Assembly (NCBI GenBank): GCA_011364965.1
Contig: RDOB01000003.1
Span: 62,001 to 126,000, forward strand
Origin: Candidatus Heimdallarchaeota archaeon
GTDB lineage: Archaea > Asgardarchaeota > Heimdallarchaeia > Hodarchaeales > Hodarchaeaceae
Length of the DNA: 64,000 nucleotides
Direction: 5' to 3'
Part shown: piece by piece, positions 44,233 to 52,886 of the stretch
Numbering within the stretch: position 1 is the first letter of the stretch
How the letters are laid out: every line of letters starts with the position of its first letter
The notes under the pieces: generated by a model
The model's input: the letters and a program-made list of their open reading frames with translations, nothing else
Database searches by the model: none
What the model was told of the DNA's origin: nothing
Translations under genes and position numbers: made by a program

Positions 44233-45864
44233 ATGGATGGATTTATGAAAAAATGGATAATTTATACTTTTATCACTGCTTCGATCGTCTCTCTATTATT
44301 TTTCCCCTCCTTTGAGGCGTATCAAGTAATAGCTGAAACTTCTGGCTATAAGTATCCAACAACTGTTACTGACGTTGGATGGACGGATCAAAATTACATT
44401 AAAGCCAATGATGGATTGTATGCAAAAGCTAAATCTCCTGGTTCTAGTAATTATATTGAGGGGTCGAATTTCGATTTTCAAAATAAATCAACTACTAAAA
44501 TTACTGTTAAAATCGAGGTTAGACAATATGGATATATTTACCCCTCCCCCTCGATTAAAATTGGTGCTTATGACGATAGTGGATGGCATTGGAGTTCCTC
44601 TTTGACCATTAGCACTAGTTGGACTATAAAATCAGTTACTTTCAATGACTTTGAGATTAACGCTCAAGATGTAAAGGTTCGTGTATATATTTATAGTAAT
44701 CCTGAAATGCTCTGGGTTCATATCGACTATGTTCAATGTGAAGTGACTTATTTCAATGGAAATGAAAATAATGTCTATCCAACTAATTCAGGGGGATATT
44801 TGTTTTCTAGCACAGAAAATATCAAAGCTGACGATGGTAGTTACTCTTATGGTATTGGAAGTGGTTCCTATGTCTATGGTACCAAATTTGAGCTCAATCA
44901 GAGAAGAGTGGATGTCTCTAGAATAAAAGCAGAGATTCAAGTTCGAACAGAGTATAGTGCAGAACCTATTTATTTTCAAATCGGTATAAAATTAGGGTAT
45001 GGTGAAATCATTGACTGGTCATCTCCTTTATATTGCATGTCGACTATTTGGACTGATTATTTCTTCGAAAAAACTTACGATGATGCTCCTGTCGTTGATA
45101 CTGAAGAGATTGAACTTCACATTAAGGTTACCTCTACTTTAACCTGGATGGATCTTTTTGTTGATTACATTAGAATGGATATTGACTATCTTCCAAACAC
45201 TGATTCAAGAAAGATTGGAGTCTTCTTTTGGGCAGGTGATACGACTCCTGATAGTGTTATAGATGAATACATAGGAATTCTTCAAGACGAAGGTTACACA
45301 AAGTTTTTCTTGCTTAAGAACTCCTTAGATGTTGAAACAGATATGGATAATATAGATGATTACGAATCGAGTACAGATACAATTTTTGTATACATTCATG
45401 GTCATGGTCATTATTACGATGCTCCAATAGATGATTCTGCAACACGTTTTAGATCAGGAGGCAGTGAAGTCTATTCTAGCACTTTTCGAACATATATGGA
45501 TTCTCTTGAAGCTGGACGAAAAGGTTTTTTAATCGAAACCTGTCATGGTGGTGGCTGGCCTAACGATTTTAAAGCCTCCCCGTATTTAGCGATGTCTTCC
45601 TCTGATAAATATCATGTTGCTTGGCCTTATGATCCTAATGCGGACCTTCCTGCTGAAGGAAGATTTTCCCATCTGTTTTGGGATTATGTCGCCTCTGGTC
45701 ACAGTGCAACCCAAGCTTTTATGTATGCTACTTCGATTATAACTGAAGGTGTTGCATGGGGAGACCATCTTTTAGTGTGTACATCTATTTCGGGAGACCC
45801 TCTGTTAGATCATTATCAAAATCCTCAAAAAGTTGATTACTCATCATATACATTCTTTAACTAA
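44233..45864 (+). CDS. Secreted caspase-fold (clan CD) cysteine protease-like protein
   Basis: A 543-residue protein with an N-terminal signal sequence (KKWIIYTFITASIVSLLFF). Two beta-sandwich modules follow (about 40-175 and 183-320) with paired patterns IKANDGLYAKA / IKADDGSYSYG and WVHIDYVQCEV / WMDLFVDYIRMDI, so the region is an internal duplication. Residues about 325-525 look like a caspase-fold peptidase: KIGVFFWAGD, IFVYIHGHGHYYD (catalytic His within 389-393) and GFLIETCHGGG (C437), the H..GHG and [D/E]xC(x)GG pattern of clan CD. LLVCTSISGDPLLD ends it, and no membrane anchor follows. Substrate unknown. ATG 44245 is an alternative start. Confidence 0.75.
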   Translation: MDGFMKKWIIYTFITASIVSLLFFPSFEAYQVIAETSGYKYPTTVTDVGWTDQNYIKANDGLYAKAKSPGSSNYIEGSNFDFQNKSTTKITVKIEVRQYGYIYPSPSIKIGAYDDSGWHWSSSLTISTSWTIKSVTFNDFEINAQDVKVRVYIYSNPEMLWVHIDYVQCEVTYFNGNENNVYPTNSGGYLFSSTENIKADDGSYSYGIGSGSYVYGTKFELNQRRVDVSRIKAEIQVRTEYSAEPIYFQIGIKLGYGEIIDWSSPLYCMSTIWTDYFFEKTYDDAPVVDTEEIELHIKVTSTLTWMDLFVDYIRMDIDYLPNTDSRKIGVFFWAGDTTPDSVIDEYIGILQDEGYTKFFLLKNSLDVETDMDNIDDYESSTDTIFVYIHGHGHYYDAPIDDSATRFRSGGSEVYSSTFRTYMDSLEAGRKGFLIETCHGGGWPNDFKASPYLAMSSSDKYHVAWPYDPNADLPAEGRFSHLFWDYVASGHSATQAFMYATSIITEGVAWGDHLLVCTSISGDPLLDHYQNPQKVDYSSYTFFN

Positions 45865-45920
45865 TTATCGCTGATTTTTTCTATTAATTTTTTCTTTTTT
45901 CTACTTTTTTTTCAATAATT

Positions 45921-47249
45921 TCATGAGAATGTACCTCTCTTGTCATGGACGACTTCATACATCGAGTAGAAGATACCAGATAGAGAATCACGATATTCTT
46001 GTGGTGTATCTAACCAATTTACCAATATATTTAGAAGTGGCGCAATCGGTTCCGTAGTTAAACCTCTAACAATTTTTTTAGCGGTAGAATATACCTTTAT
46101 TTCAGAGCCTAAGGGAACAGACTCAAAAGTTCTACCTGAGTTGAGTAGAGTATAAATGATAACAAGTAATTTACGTGCTAATGCAACAAGTGCAACACGA
46201 CCGGGTTTTCTAGCTACTAATCTTTGATACCAAGCTTTCAAGGGGTTATTAGTAACTCGAAGGGAAGCACGAGCAGCTTGGAATAGGATCCGACGAACAT
46301 GAGTGTTTCCTCGTTTAGTAATACGTCCATGGGAAGTCTTTCCTCCTGAACTATAAATTCTAGGGCATAAACCCGCCCATGAAACAATAGACCGCTTAGA
46401 AGGGAATCTATCAACCCGCCCGATCTCAAAGAGAAGTTGAAGGGCACTCACACCAGATATTCCGGGAATTGAGTTCAAAATCTTCAAAGAAGCATGAATC
46501 GTTGGATCTTGAAGCTTTTTCGCGAGCTCTTGGTCAACTTTCGAGCAGGCCTGAGCTCGCTCGAGAAGCCCTCTTAAGGCAAGATCCAAAGCTATTTGCG
46601 CTTCAGGAGGTAATTGGGGTGTTAAAAAAGCTTTTAAGCTTCCTTCATTCCTTTCTATTGATTTTCTTATGCGTGTAGTGGGACAGCTTTTGACTAAATC
46701 TTTAAATGCCCCTCCTTGCGCTAAAATGGTAATAGTATAAAGAGCCAAATGAGTATTCATGCTAGAGCTAAATGTAGTGAGTTTTCGCTGATATTCGTCT
46801 AGTATTTTATGAATATTGTTTTTTTTCCTTGTTATTTCTTCTACGATGGTATTTCGGAGCCGACACAGCTCCCTTATTTCATTAGCTTTGCCTAACCCGA
46901 TGTTTGAGGGGGATATGAAACCAGCTCGCAAACAACGTGCAATCCACATTGCATCTCTGGTATCGGTTTTAGGTCGGGTCTTTAATTTGATGGTAGCAGA
47001 ATTAAAAACTGTAGGAGATATAGATTCTGGGCAAGACTTGTAAAAAGCTTTCCAATAGATACTAGTCGACTCCATTGCTACTTTAGTCGTTCCTAACCTA
47101 ATACATTCCTTCCAGAATTGCTGATTCCCTTCAGGAGTATTTTCGAAGGATCCATGGAGGAATTTCTGTCCTGTAAGCGTTAGCCAGGCGACTTCAATCT
47201 GATGTTTGTGCACATCACAACCGCAAAATTCAAATATTTCAGCTATCAT
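45921..47249 (-). CDS. IS110-family transposase
   Basis: A 442-residue recombinase of the DEDD type. The RuvC-like N-terminal domain has D12 (GCDVHK), E60 (AMEST), D96 and D99 (KTDTRDAMWIA), the DEDD catalytic set. The C-terminal Tnp IS116/IS110/IS902 domain has NSIPGISGVSALQLLFEIG, WAGLCPRIYSSGGK and TSHGRITKRGNTHVRRIL, whose serine is the nucleophile of the family. The coding frame is intact. Guided by its bridge RNA, such an enzyme recombines donor and target through a core dinucleotide. Confidence 0.93.
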   Translation of the reverse strand: MIAEIFEFCGCDVHKHQIEVAWLTLTGQKFLHGSFENTPEGNQQFWKECIRLGTTKVAMESTSIYWKAFYKSCPESISPTVFNSATIKLKTRPKTDTRDAMWIARCLRAGFISPSNIGLGKANEIRELCRLRNTIVEEITRKKNNIHKILDEYQRKLTTFSSSMNTHLALYTITILAQGGAFKDLVKSCPTTRIRKSIERNEGSLKAFLTPQLPPEAQIALDLALRGLLERAQACSKVDQELAKKLQDPTIHASLKILNSIPGISGVSALQLLFEIGRVDRFPSKRSIVSWAGLCPRIYSSGGKTSHGRITKRGNTHVRRILFQAARASLRVTNNPLKAWYQRLVARKPGRVALVALARKLLVIIYTLLNSGRTFESVPLGSEIKVYSTAKKIVRGLTTEPIAPLLNILVNWLDTPQEYRDSLSGIFYSMYEVVHDKRGTFS

Positions 47250-47258
47250 TGGTTTATT

Positions 47259-47421
47259 GCCTCACATTTAATGCTAGCGGATTCTTGGGGTGGAATCGAT
47301 TTTTCTACACGTCCTCCTGTAATAGGGGTACAACAGTCAAAGCGATAGCCAAGAATGATCAGTTTCTTTTAGAAGCTCGAAGCTTAAGAAGAAAGACGAT
47401 CAGTTTCGCTAGCATTGAGGC
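47259..47421 (-). ncRNA. Candidate bridge RNA of the IS110 element
   Basis: A 163-base region ten bases upstream of the transposase ATG folds on itself. The ends pair as gcctca (47259-47264) with tgaggc (47416-47421) and atgctagcg (47271-47279) with cgctagcat (47407-47415), leaving a six-base bulge. Inside, attcttgg (47281-47288) pairs with ccaagaat (47349-47356), and a further hairpin with a tttctt/aagaaa outer stem and an agct/agct inner stem lies between two direct copies of gatcagtttc (47357-47366 and 47398-47407). Length and position match bridge RNAs of IS110-group elements, which have a target-binding and a donor-binding loop. The fold is from hand pairing only. Confidence 0.6.
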
Positions 47422-47505
47422 GTTTTTTTGGGTGAAGTTATAAAAATTTGCTTCCTCTCTCTTAACAAGACGCAACCAGGGTATAAGAAATTGTTATCAG
47501 TCGAA

Positions 47506-47528
47506 AAAAGTTGATCCCATCAACTTTT
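47506..47528 (+). terminator. Hairpin followed by a T-run (possible terminator or element end)
   Basis: A perfect ten-base stem (aaaagttgat / atcaactttt) with a three-base loop is followed about 10 bases later by a run of T from about 47538. It resembles an intrinsic terminator reading rightward, though archaeal termination usually relies on the T-run. The surrounding stretch (47422-47823) has no coding frame and may include the right flank of the IS element. Confidence 0.4.
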
Positions 47529-47823
47529 CAGGAAGTTTCTTTTTTTTTAAAACTCATTTTTACATATAAATGCTGATAATAATAACGCGCAATAAGGGGA
47601 ACAGGTGACAAATGCTATCGGATCCAGTCAGCATCAGGGATGTCCTTACACATGATCTATTCCAAGCTATTTATTTTTTCTTTGATCACTAGTATATTTT
47701 GCATTCCAGTTTTGTTCAGGTAGTCGAAAGGGAATTTTCACATGAGTCATACCATGAGAATTAGGAATATATTTCTTCATAGATCAATTGAAATGCTAAA
47801 TACCAGGATCATCTCCAATTTAG

Positions 47824-48480
47824 CTAAAGTTTCTTTTTATAGAGAATAAATGCAGTTATTAAAACGATAGCTAATATAATAACAAAAAAGGGATCGATAA
47901 TAGTCGGAGAAGAAGAGTTTAACCACTCATCGATATCATCTACAATCAACATCCCTGTATTGCATTCTTGAGGATTCGTGTAACCCGTAAATAGTTGGAG
48001 CGCAAAGAAAGAACCACTAACTGCTGCTGCAGAATTGAATAATTGCAAATAAAAGCGGATAAGCAAAACAGCATAATTGTCTCCACACACATGTGATATG
48101 TACTGGTTTGTGAGACTATTACCTGGAGTTAGATTGAACTGACTTGGTCCTTCCCACATTCCTGAACCATGTTCTGCCCGCCATGAGACGTCTGTTGTAG
48201 AGTTTGGTTCTAGCGTAAACGTGATATTCCATATCTGTCCAATTCGTGGAATGCTGTCCAAAGTAAAAATATGAACCTCTATAGATCTGTTTGAGACGAA
48301 AAAGGTACCAGTTTTGTTTTCTTTTGAGTCGACCAAGTATTGAAACTGAATGAATCTATAATGAAAAGAGTCTTCTGGTAAAATAGATGCAGAGACAGGT
48401 ATTAGGGGTATTCCAATGATAATGAAAACGATAAAAAGGAGTTTGGTCTGGATTCTCCATTTTTTACCTGGAAAGATCAT
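47824..48480 (-). CDS. Secreted or surface protein with C-terminal membrane anchor, unknown family
   Basis: A 218-residue protein with an N-terminal signal sequence (KLLFIVFIIIGIPLIPVSA) and a C-terminal helix (PFFVIILAIVLITAFILY) followed by KKKL. The outer part has beta-rich segments with possible N-glycosylation sequons (NKT, NRS, NIT, NST), LTPGNSLTNQY and two cysteines (VCGDNY, ECNTG). No known domain was recognised. The layout matches three other surface-anchored proteins in the window. Confidence 0.65.
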   Translation of the reverse strand: MIFPGKKWRIQTKLLFIVFIIIGIPLIPVSASILPEDSFHYRFIQFQYLVDSKENKTGTFFVSNRSIEVHIFTLDSIPRIGQIWNITFTLEPNSTTDVSWRAEHGSGMWEGPSQFNLTPGNSLTNQYISHVCGDNYAVLLIRFYLQLFNSAAAVSGSFFALQLFTGYTNPQECNTGMLIVDDIDEWLNSSSPTIIDPFFVIILAIVLITAFILYKKKL

Positions 48481-48580
48481 TATTAATTTCTCTTGGATTT
48501 TGGTTAAATTGGTTGTATCTTATCATTACAAACCATTATGTTTATGTATATGCCAAAAATACAACAGTTATTCCAATAAT

Positions 48581-48871
48581 CTATACATTTCCATAACAAT
48601 GGGCTAAGGCTATGTTATTATAATTTTCACCACCATTCAAAACATGACTATCAGGAGTATCTGATTGAGTAGGGGGATTCCCACCACCATCAAGCACATT
48701 ATAAAGATGATAGAATTCATGGAGAGTCACAAGAACTTCATATCTCCATGTCGAGTCAAAGTTAAAACTAGACCAGTTTTCTTTGTGAAGAACAAAACAT
48801 AATCCCGTCCTCATTGATACCAACGATAGCGACGGGCCTAATGGGGTGGTTGAAGATAGATATGAATCCAT
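48581..48871 (-). pseudogene. Truncated zinc metalloprotease, C-terminal fragment
   Basis: A 96-residue frame with the zinc-binding motif HEFYH (51-55) in VLVTLHEFYHLYNVLDGGG, followed by HVLNGGENYNNIALAHCYGN, which matches the CIMNYGN-type ending of archaeal zincin proteases. The usual N-terminal half with the pro-region and substrate cleft is absent, and the frame reads open a little upstream of the ATG without a start codon. It lies next to an anchored surface protein and a GNAT gene, in a region with several broken genes. It is probably non-functional. Confidence 0.5.
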
Positions 48872-48919
48872 TTGGTATTTAATTGAGAAATAAAAATGGA
48901 AAATAGGGAAATTTTAGTA

Positions 48920-49852
48920 CTACTGCTCATAGATGAAATGTAGTGAACCTCGGGTTTCATTTATTTCGAATCCTATTTTCTTATAATATTCGATTGCAGG
49001 ATTATCTAAACCTATTGTTGCACGCAATTTTTCAGCATTGTGCTTATCAAAGAATGATTTAGTTGCCTTCAGCATGGCTTTTCGAAGACTTATTCCATCA
49101 GGAAATTCCCTATCTAGAATCATTCCCCCTAAATTCCCATTTATTGGAGATTCTGGTTGTTCGGACATCGTTGCACGAACATATCCTGCAAGAGCTCCTT
49201 TCCAATAAATTAGGAATGAATTTTCAGAGGTTATTTCCCCCGATGCAAACCGTTCTTTTAGATTTTCCAGTGTAAATTCTTCTCCTACCATTGTTTCTGT
49301 CGAATGTCGGTAAGTCACCAGTGTTTCAAATTCTGCTTCGGTAAGTGGTTTGATTTCAAATTCATCAGGAAGCTCAAATACCAAGTCTGTTATTGCGAGA
49401 GTCATTTCATGTCCTTTCCGTTCATCAATGATTTTGGCAATTGTCTGCTCTTTAAAGTACTTATTAGCAACCTTAAAGTCAAAAGAATAGTGAGACTCAA
49501 TCGTACCTGGATTCTTTTTTATATCATCCTTTGCAAATTCATAAATCGCTTTAAAAAGTCTATCCAGATTCTCTTTGGAACGATATTCCTTTAAGATTAC
49601 TGGATAAAAGATTCCATGAAATCCTCCGTGGATCCGGCATTCAGTATATCCCACTATTTTGTCTTCTGGAGTTACAAGATATTTAACTTGGTCTGGATTA
49701 AAGTCGGGATCTTTGTGACGTTTACGCACCTTTTCAGCTGTAATTAGGACTGGTTCAGGTATCATCTCTGCAATTACATTGTTAAAAATCTCTGCTTGAG
49801 ATTCTTCATCCCCTTTTTTATAACTACGAATTGTAAAATTCTTCGGGTTCAT
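48920..49852 (-). CDS. Two-domain GNAT acetyltransferase
   Basis: A 310-residue protein with two GNAT folds. The N-terminal half (residues 8-150) starts FTIRSYKKGDEESQAEIFNNVI and contains KIVGYTECRIHGGF but has lost the clear acetyl-CoA motif. The C-terminal half (160-310) has GALAGYVRATM, EFPDGISLRKAMLKATKSFFD in place of the pyrophosphate loop, and a typical DNPAIEYYKKIGFEINETRG ending. Substrate is unknown. It is transcribed alone. Confidence 0.82.
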   Translation of the reverse strand: MNPKNFTIRSYKKGDEESQAEIFNNVIAEMIPEPVLITAEKVRKRHKDPDFNPDQVKYLVTPEDKIVGYTECRIHGGFHGIFYPVILKEYRSKENLDRLFKAIYEFAKDDIKKNPGTIESHYSFDFKVANKYFKEQTIAKIIDERKGHEMTLAITDLVFELPDEFEIKPLTEAEFETLVTYRHSTETMVGEEFTLENLKERFASGEITSENSFLIYWKGALAGYVRATMSEQPESPINGNLGGMILDREFPDGISLRKAMLKATKSFFDKHNAEKLRATIGLDNPAIEYYKKIGFEINETRGSLHFIYEQ

Positions 49853-50065
49853 TTTTAGACGTCCATATTCTTTTTTGTTGAATTATCCAAAAATTCGGAT
49901 ACATGAAGTAATTATTCCAGTTTTATTTGAACTATTCAACTTATATTTTTATAATACGAGTTTACCTTGACTCATTCAAAAGGTATTTAATCTTTCCGAT
50001 ATTGGCATAACCTGTAGTTTTCATGCAATGATGAAGTTTTTCGGATTTTTTGTGAAAGGATCACC

Positions 50066-50797
50066 ATGAATAACAAACGGAATATCTTATACAGCTTTTG
50101 GGAATCTCTCCCCCCTCTTAAAGTGATTCCTCAACCCGAAGAAGAAATTTACGCTCACGAGGCACGCTTAAGTATCATTAGAATCTTAAGAATGGGAATA
50201 TTGGAAGAAGAAAATGGTCCAAAGAGACGTAGAGCGCTAAACGCTCGTGAAATCCTCAAGCTTTTTAAACAAAATCAAGCCATTACTCAAGAAACTGATA
50301 AAGAGAAAGATGTAACACCACGATTAGAAAAAACACAAGAAGAATTCAAACCTCTTAGTCTTCAAAGTTTATATTTTCATTTACAGAAATTAGAAGAGGC
50401 AGGATTGATTCAAACGGTAACAATCCTGAGGGAAGGAAGGCATAATACAGCTTATTATGGCCGAACAGCAAGAATCTTCCTTCACACGGATCCCAAAAAA
50501 AATGAACTAAAAATAGCCCAAGCATTTTCTGCAATCATAAAATTTGTATCCGTTAACAATCCCACTTTTGATAAAAATCGTATAGAGGAATTACTGGAGA
50601 GACTTCTACTTTTTGAAGCTCAACGGAGGGAAAGGATATCGAAATGGCTTACAATGCATGAATCTACGGTTATTGATCATAATATTGACTTAACAAGCCT
50701 ATTTAAATTCATGGAATTAATAGATAACATCAATCCCAACTATATCCAAATTTATAGAGATCTTCTTGAAGTCCTCAGCTTTAGCTCTTTACCCTAG
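50066..50797 (+). CDS. Winged-helix transcriptional regulator (ArsR-like), unusual insertion
   Basis: A 243-residue regulator. Residues 30-140 hold a winged helix: YAHEARLSIIRILRMG, LNAREILKLF, then a 25-residue polar insertion (QETDKEKDVTPRLEKTQ), SLQSLYFHLQKLEEAGLIQ (recognition helix) and a wing with REGRHNTAYYGRTA. The C-terminal 100 residues are helical and charged, possibly for dimerisation. It ends 14 bases before the DinB-like gene on the opposite strand. Its target is not evident. Confidence 0.78.
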   Translation: MNNKRNILYSFWESLPPLKVIPQPEEEIYAHEARLSIIRILRMGILEEENGPKRRRALNAREILKLFKQNQAITQETDKEKDVTPRLEKTQEEFKPLSLQSLYFHLQKLEEAGLIQTVTILREGRHNTAYYGRTARIFLHTDPKKNELKIAQAFSAIIKFVSVNNPTFDKNRIEELLERLLLFEAQRRERISKWLTMHESTVIDHNIDLTSLFKFMELIDNINPNYIQIYRDLLEVLSFSSLP

Positions 50798-50810
50798 ATT
50801 CTTTTGGATC

Positions 50811-51278
50811 TTATCCTTCATCTGATATATTGCGAATATATAAGGCTTGGAGTCGGAGTGCCTGACCCACGTGCATAGCTGTGTGAGTAATATTAAGCCC
50901 AATCCAATCTATTATCGATATTGTTTTTTCAGGATTAAGGGGGAATACGATGTGTTTATTGAGATTTTCCTCGGCCATTTTCTGTAGAAGCTCTTTGAAG
51001 ATTTGAAGTGTTCTTTCATAAAGTTCAATGTATTGAGAGGGGAGTCCCAGTTCTCTATTAATTTCAAGTTTGAGTTCTGAAATATTTTTTTCTGGACTAA
51101 TAAGTTTTACACAGGATTTGTAAAAAGAATTAAGTCCATGCATATATACCTCAGCAGCAGTTGGTTCACCTTCAAATAATGGTTTTTCAAATGACTCGTG
51201 AAAGTTGTCCTTCCGAGTTAACAAAATATCTTTGACATAGGAAAATTGCTTTTCTAGAATTATTTGATAATCAATCAT
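50811..51278 (-). CDS. DinB-superfamily protein
   Basis: A 155-residue four-helix-bundle protein. Family marks are EPTAAEVYMHGLNSFYKS (a possible ligand histidine) and WIGLNITHTAMHVGQALRLQ near the C-terminus with the other two histidines of the metal site. DinB-fold proteins are metal-dependent transferases or of unknown role. ATG 51278 has AAGGA upstream and is preferred over ATG 51293. The gene is divergent from the HxlR regulator at 51501, with an inverted repeat between them. Confidence 0.75.
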   Translation of the reverse strand: MIDYQIILEKQFSYVKDILLTRKDNFHESFEKPLFEGEPTAAEVYMHGLNSFYKSCVKLISPEKNISELKLEINRELGLPSQYIELYERTLQIFKELLQKMAEENLNKHIVFPLNPEKTISIIDWIGLNITHTAMHVGQALRLQALYIRNISDEG

Positions 51279-51394
51279 TATACTTTCCTTCATATAGGAT
51301 TCTTATGGAAATAAATATTATTAGCATCTGATTATCCTCAGAACTATTTATTAAATAAGTAATTACATTGATTAAAGCATTTTTGCTACCAATC

Positions 51395-51409
51395 AGTAAG
51401 ATACTTACT
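51395..51409. promoter_or_regulatory. Inverted repeat in the HxlR/DinB divergent promoter (candidate operator)
   Basis: AGTAAG and CTTACT (51395-51400 and 51404-51409) form a perfect six-base inverted repeat around ATA. It lies between the divergent starts of the DinB-like gene (51278) and the HxlR gene (51501). HxlR-type regulators bind short palindromes, so autoregulation and control of the DinB gene are plausible. Confidence 0.45.
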
Positions 51410-51500
51410 AAATGGAAACGAATTACATTGTCTAAGAAAATTCTTTAACTGCAAAAAAACTAAAAACTCAAATCAATCAGGAAAAGAAGGGACTCTCATT

Positions 51501-51899
51501 TTGGTCCAAATAAAAGAATGTCCAACAAAATTCGCTTTCAAGTTTTTTAAAAAATGGAGTATTGAAATAATCAGGGATATCTGGTTTGGAAAGGGAACAT
51601 TTACAGAGATATTAATTGCTAATCCAGGTTTAAGTAGCAAAGTCTTAGCTCAAAGATTAAGAGAACTAGGGAACTATGGAATAATTGAGAAACGGATAAT
51701 TAGTAAATCTCCAATGAGAGCTGAGTACAATTTGACCCAAAAAGGTGAGGCATTGAACAAAATCATGTTTGATTTAGCGATATTCAGTTATGATTATTAC
51801 ACAAACGAAATTTTTGAGGGTGAACCTCCCTCTCGCTCAGAAATGATTAGAACTACTTCTGAAATTTTTAAAATCGACCAAAATGCTTCTTCAGAGTGA
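51501..51899 (+). CDS. HxlR-family transcriptional regulator
   Basis: A 132-residue winged-helix protein. TKFAFKFFKKWSIEIIRDIWFGKGTFTEIL opens the HxlR domain, GLSSKVLAQRLRELGNYGIIEKRII is the helix-turn-helix, and RAEYNLTQKGEALNKIMFDLA closes the wing. It starts at TTG. HxlR proteins sense aldehydes, quinones or thiol stress through cysteines; here only one early cysteine (residue 7) is visible. The neighbouring divergent DinB gene is the likely target. Confidence 0.85.
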   Translation: MVQIKECPTKFAFKFFKKWSIEIIRDIWFGKGTFTEILIANPGLSSKVLAQRLRELGNYGIIEKRIISKSPMRAEYNLTQKGEALNKIMFDLAIFSYDYYTNEIFEGEPPSRSEMIRTTSEIFKIDQNASSE

Positions 51900-52089
51900 A
51901 GCAAGCACACTGAAGAGAGGGGACAACTCAATCTGAAGTTACATTCTATTAAGATTCCATCCAGTAGATAATGTTCTAATTTTCCTACCAAGGTAGAAAA
52001 AAATTAAGAAAAATAAGAAAATTTTATTTGAATAGTCAAATTTTCTACTCCTCCTCATTTTTTTCTCCTCTTCTTCCACACATGTTTTT

Positions 52090-52622
52090 TTAAGAACTTA
52101 TAATTACTCGAATTTTAAAACCAAGAATCGCAAAAATCCCCACAATTATAATGTGAAGAAAAGCTAGGGGTACGATTGAAAATATCAAGATACCAAATAG
52201 AATACTTAATGATTCAAAAATACCAAAAACATCACCAATTATAATATTGACTAATATAGTAAAAATTTCAATTATAATTAATGAAAGTAAAAGAAATCCA
52301 AATGCTAATAACGCAACAACTTGTCTAGTGACCTTTTCCCTACTGATAAATGACGATCCAAATGCAGTTAAGCAAATAACTGGAGTGAGTCCAATTATAT
52401 AGAAAATATTAATAATTAGGCCCTCAAAACCTTCAAAAACTGGATAAAACACAATCAAAATACTATCGTATATATCCACTATCCTATAACCATCAGGAAG
52501 ACTTAAAGATTGAAGTGGTATTAGTATAATTATAAGAAGAAGTGAAAAGAAGTAAAAAAGAATACCTAAATAAACAGCTTGTCTATTTTCTCGTAGAGCC
52601 TGTTCTAAGAGAGATTCGTCAT
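52090..52622 (-). CDS. Polytopic membrane protein with broken or non-standard 5' end
   Basis: The downstream part (from GTG 52479) gives four hydrophobic helices, but the same frame stays open to 52629 and reads ESLLEQALRENRQAVYLGIL, then FYFFSLLLIIILIPLQSL, clearly protein-like and adding another helix. No ATG, GTG or TTG lies in that extension; an ATG at 52620-52622 is one base out of frame, so a frameshift just after it is the simplest reading. A fragment of a homologue lies at 44000-44224. No family was recognised. Confidence 0.55.
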
Positions 52623-52886
52623 TGGTTTGTTATGCAATATTCTCCATATAAATACAACCTACCTTTGTATGTAGATGTAGAGACGCTAAATCTTTTGTAT
52701 CAAAAAACTTACATAGAATCTAATAATATCTTAATCTTCTATTTTAAATATATATAACCCAGCAAGAAATCTAAAAGTAATCTGAGGACGAATAATAATA
52801 CAAGCTTGTTTGAGTAAATTCAGTGTATAGAATGAGATCTATAAACTTCAAATTAATGATTTTTAGATCGAAAAGGATGTATTAAA

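Larger units (their letters stand above)
45921..47421 (-). mobile_element. IS110-family insertion element (ends approximate)
   Basis: Contains one IS110-type transposase gene and, beyond its 5' end, a structured non-coding segment (47259-47421) as found at the left end of IS110-group elements, which carry the bridge RNA. IS110 elements lack long terminal inverted repeats, so exact ends could not be set by eye; the left limit given is the transposase stop, 56 bases from the end of the protease gene. No second copy is in the window. Confidence 0.72.

Noticed and set aside
43845..44315. 156-codon plus-strand frame before the protease gene
   Set aside because: Cysteine- and histidine-rich random-looking sequence that overlaps the protease start and the opposite-strand relic.
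47249..47443. Plus-strand open frame over the IS110 5' region
   Set aside because: It lies on the structured, probably non-coding bridge RNA segment.
52542..52757. Plus-strand frame of 71 codons before the GH13 gene
   Set aside because: It is the shadow of the 5' extension of the membrane protein gene on the other strand.
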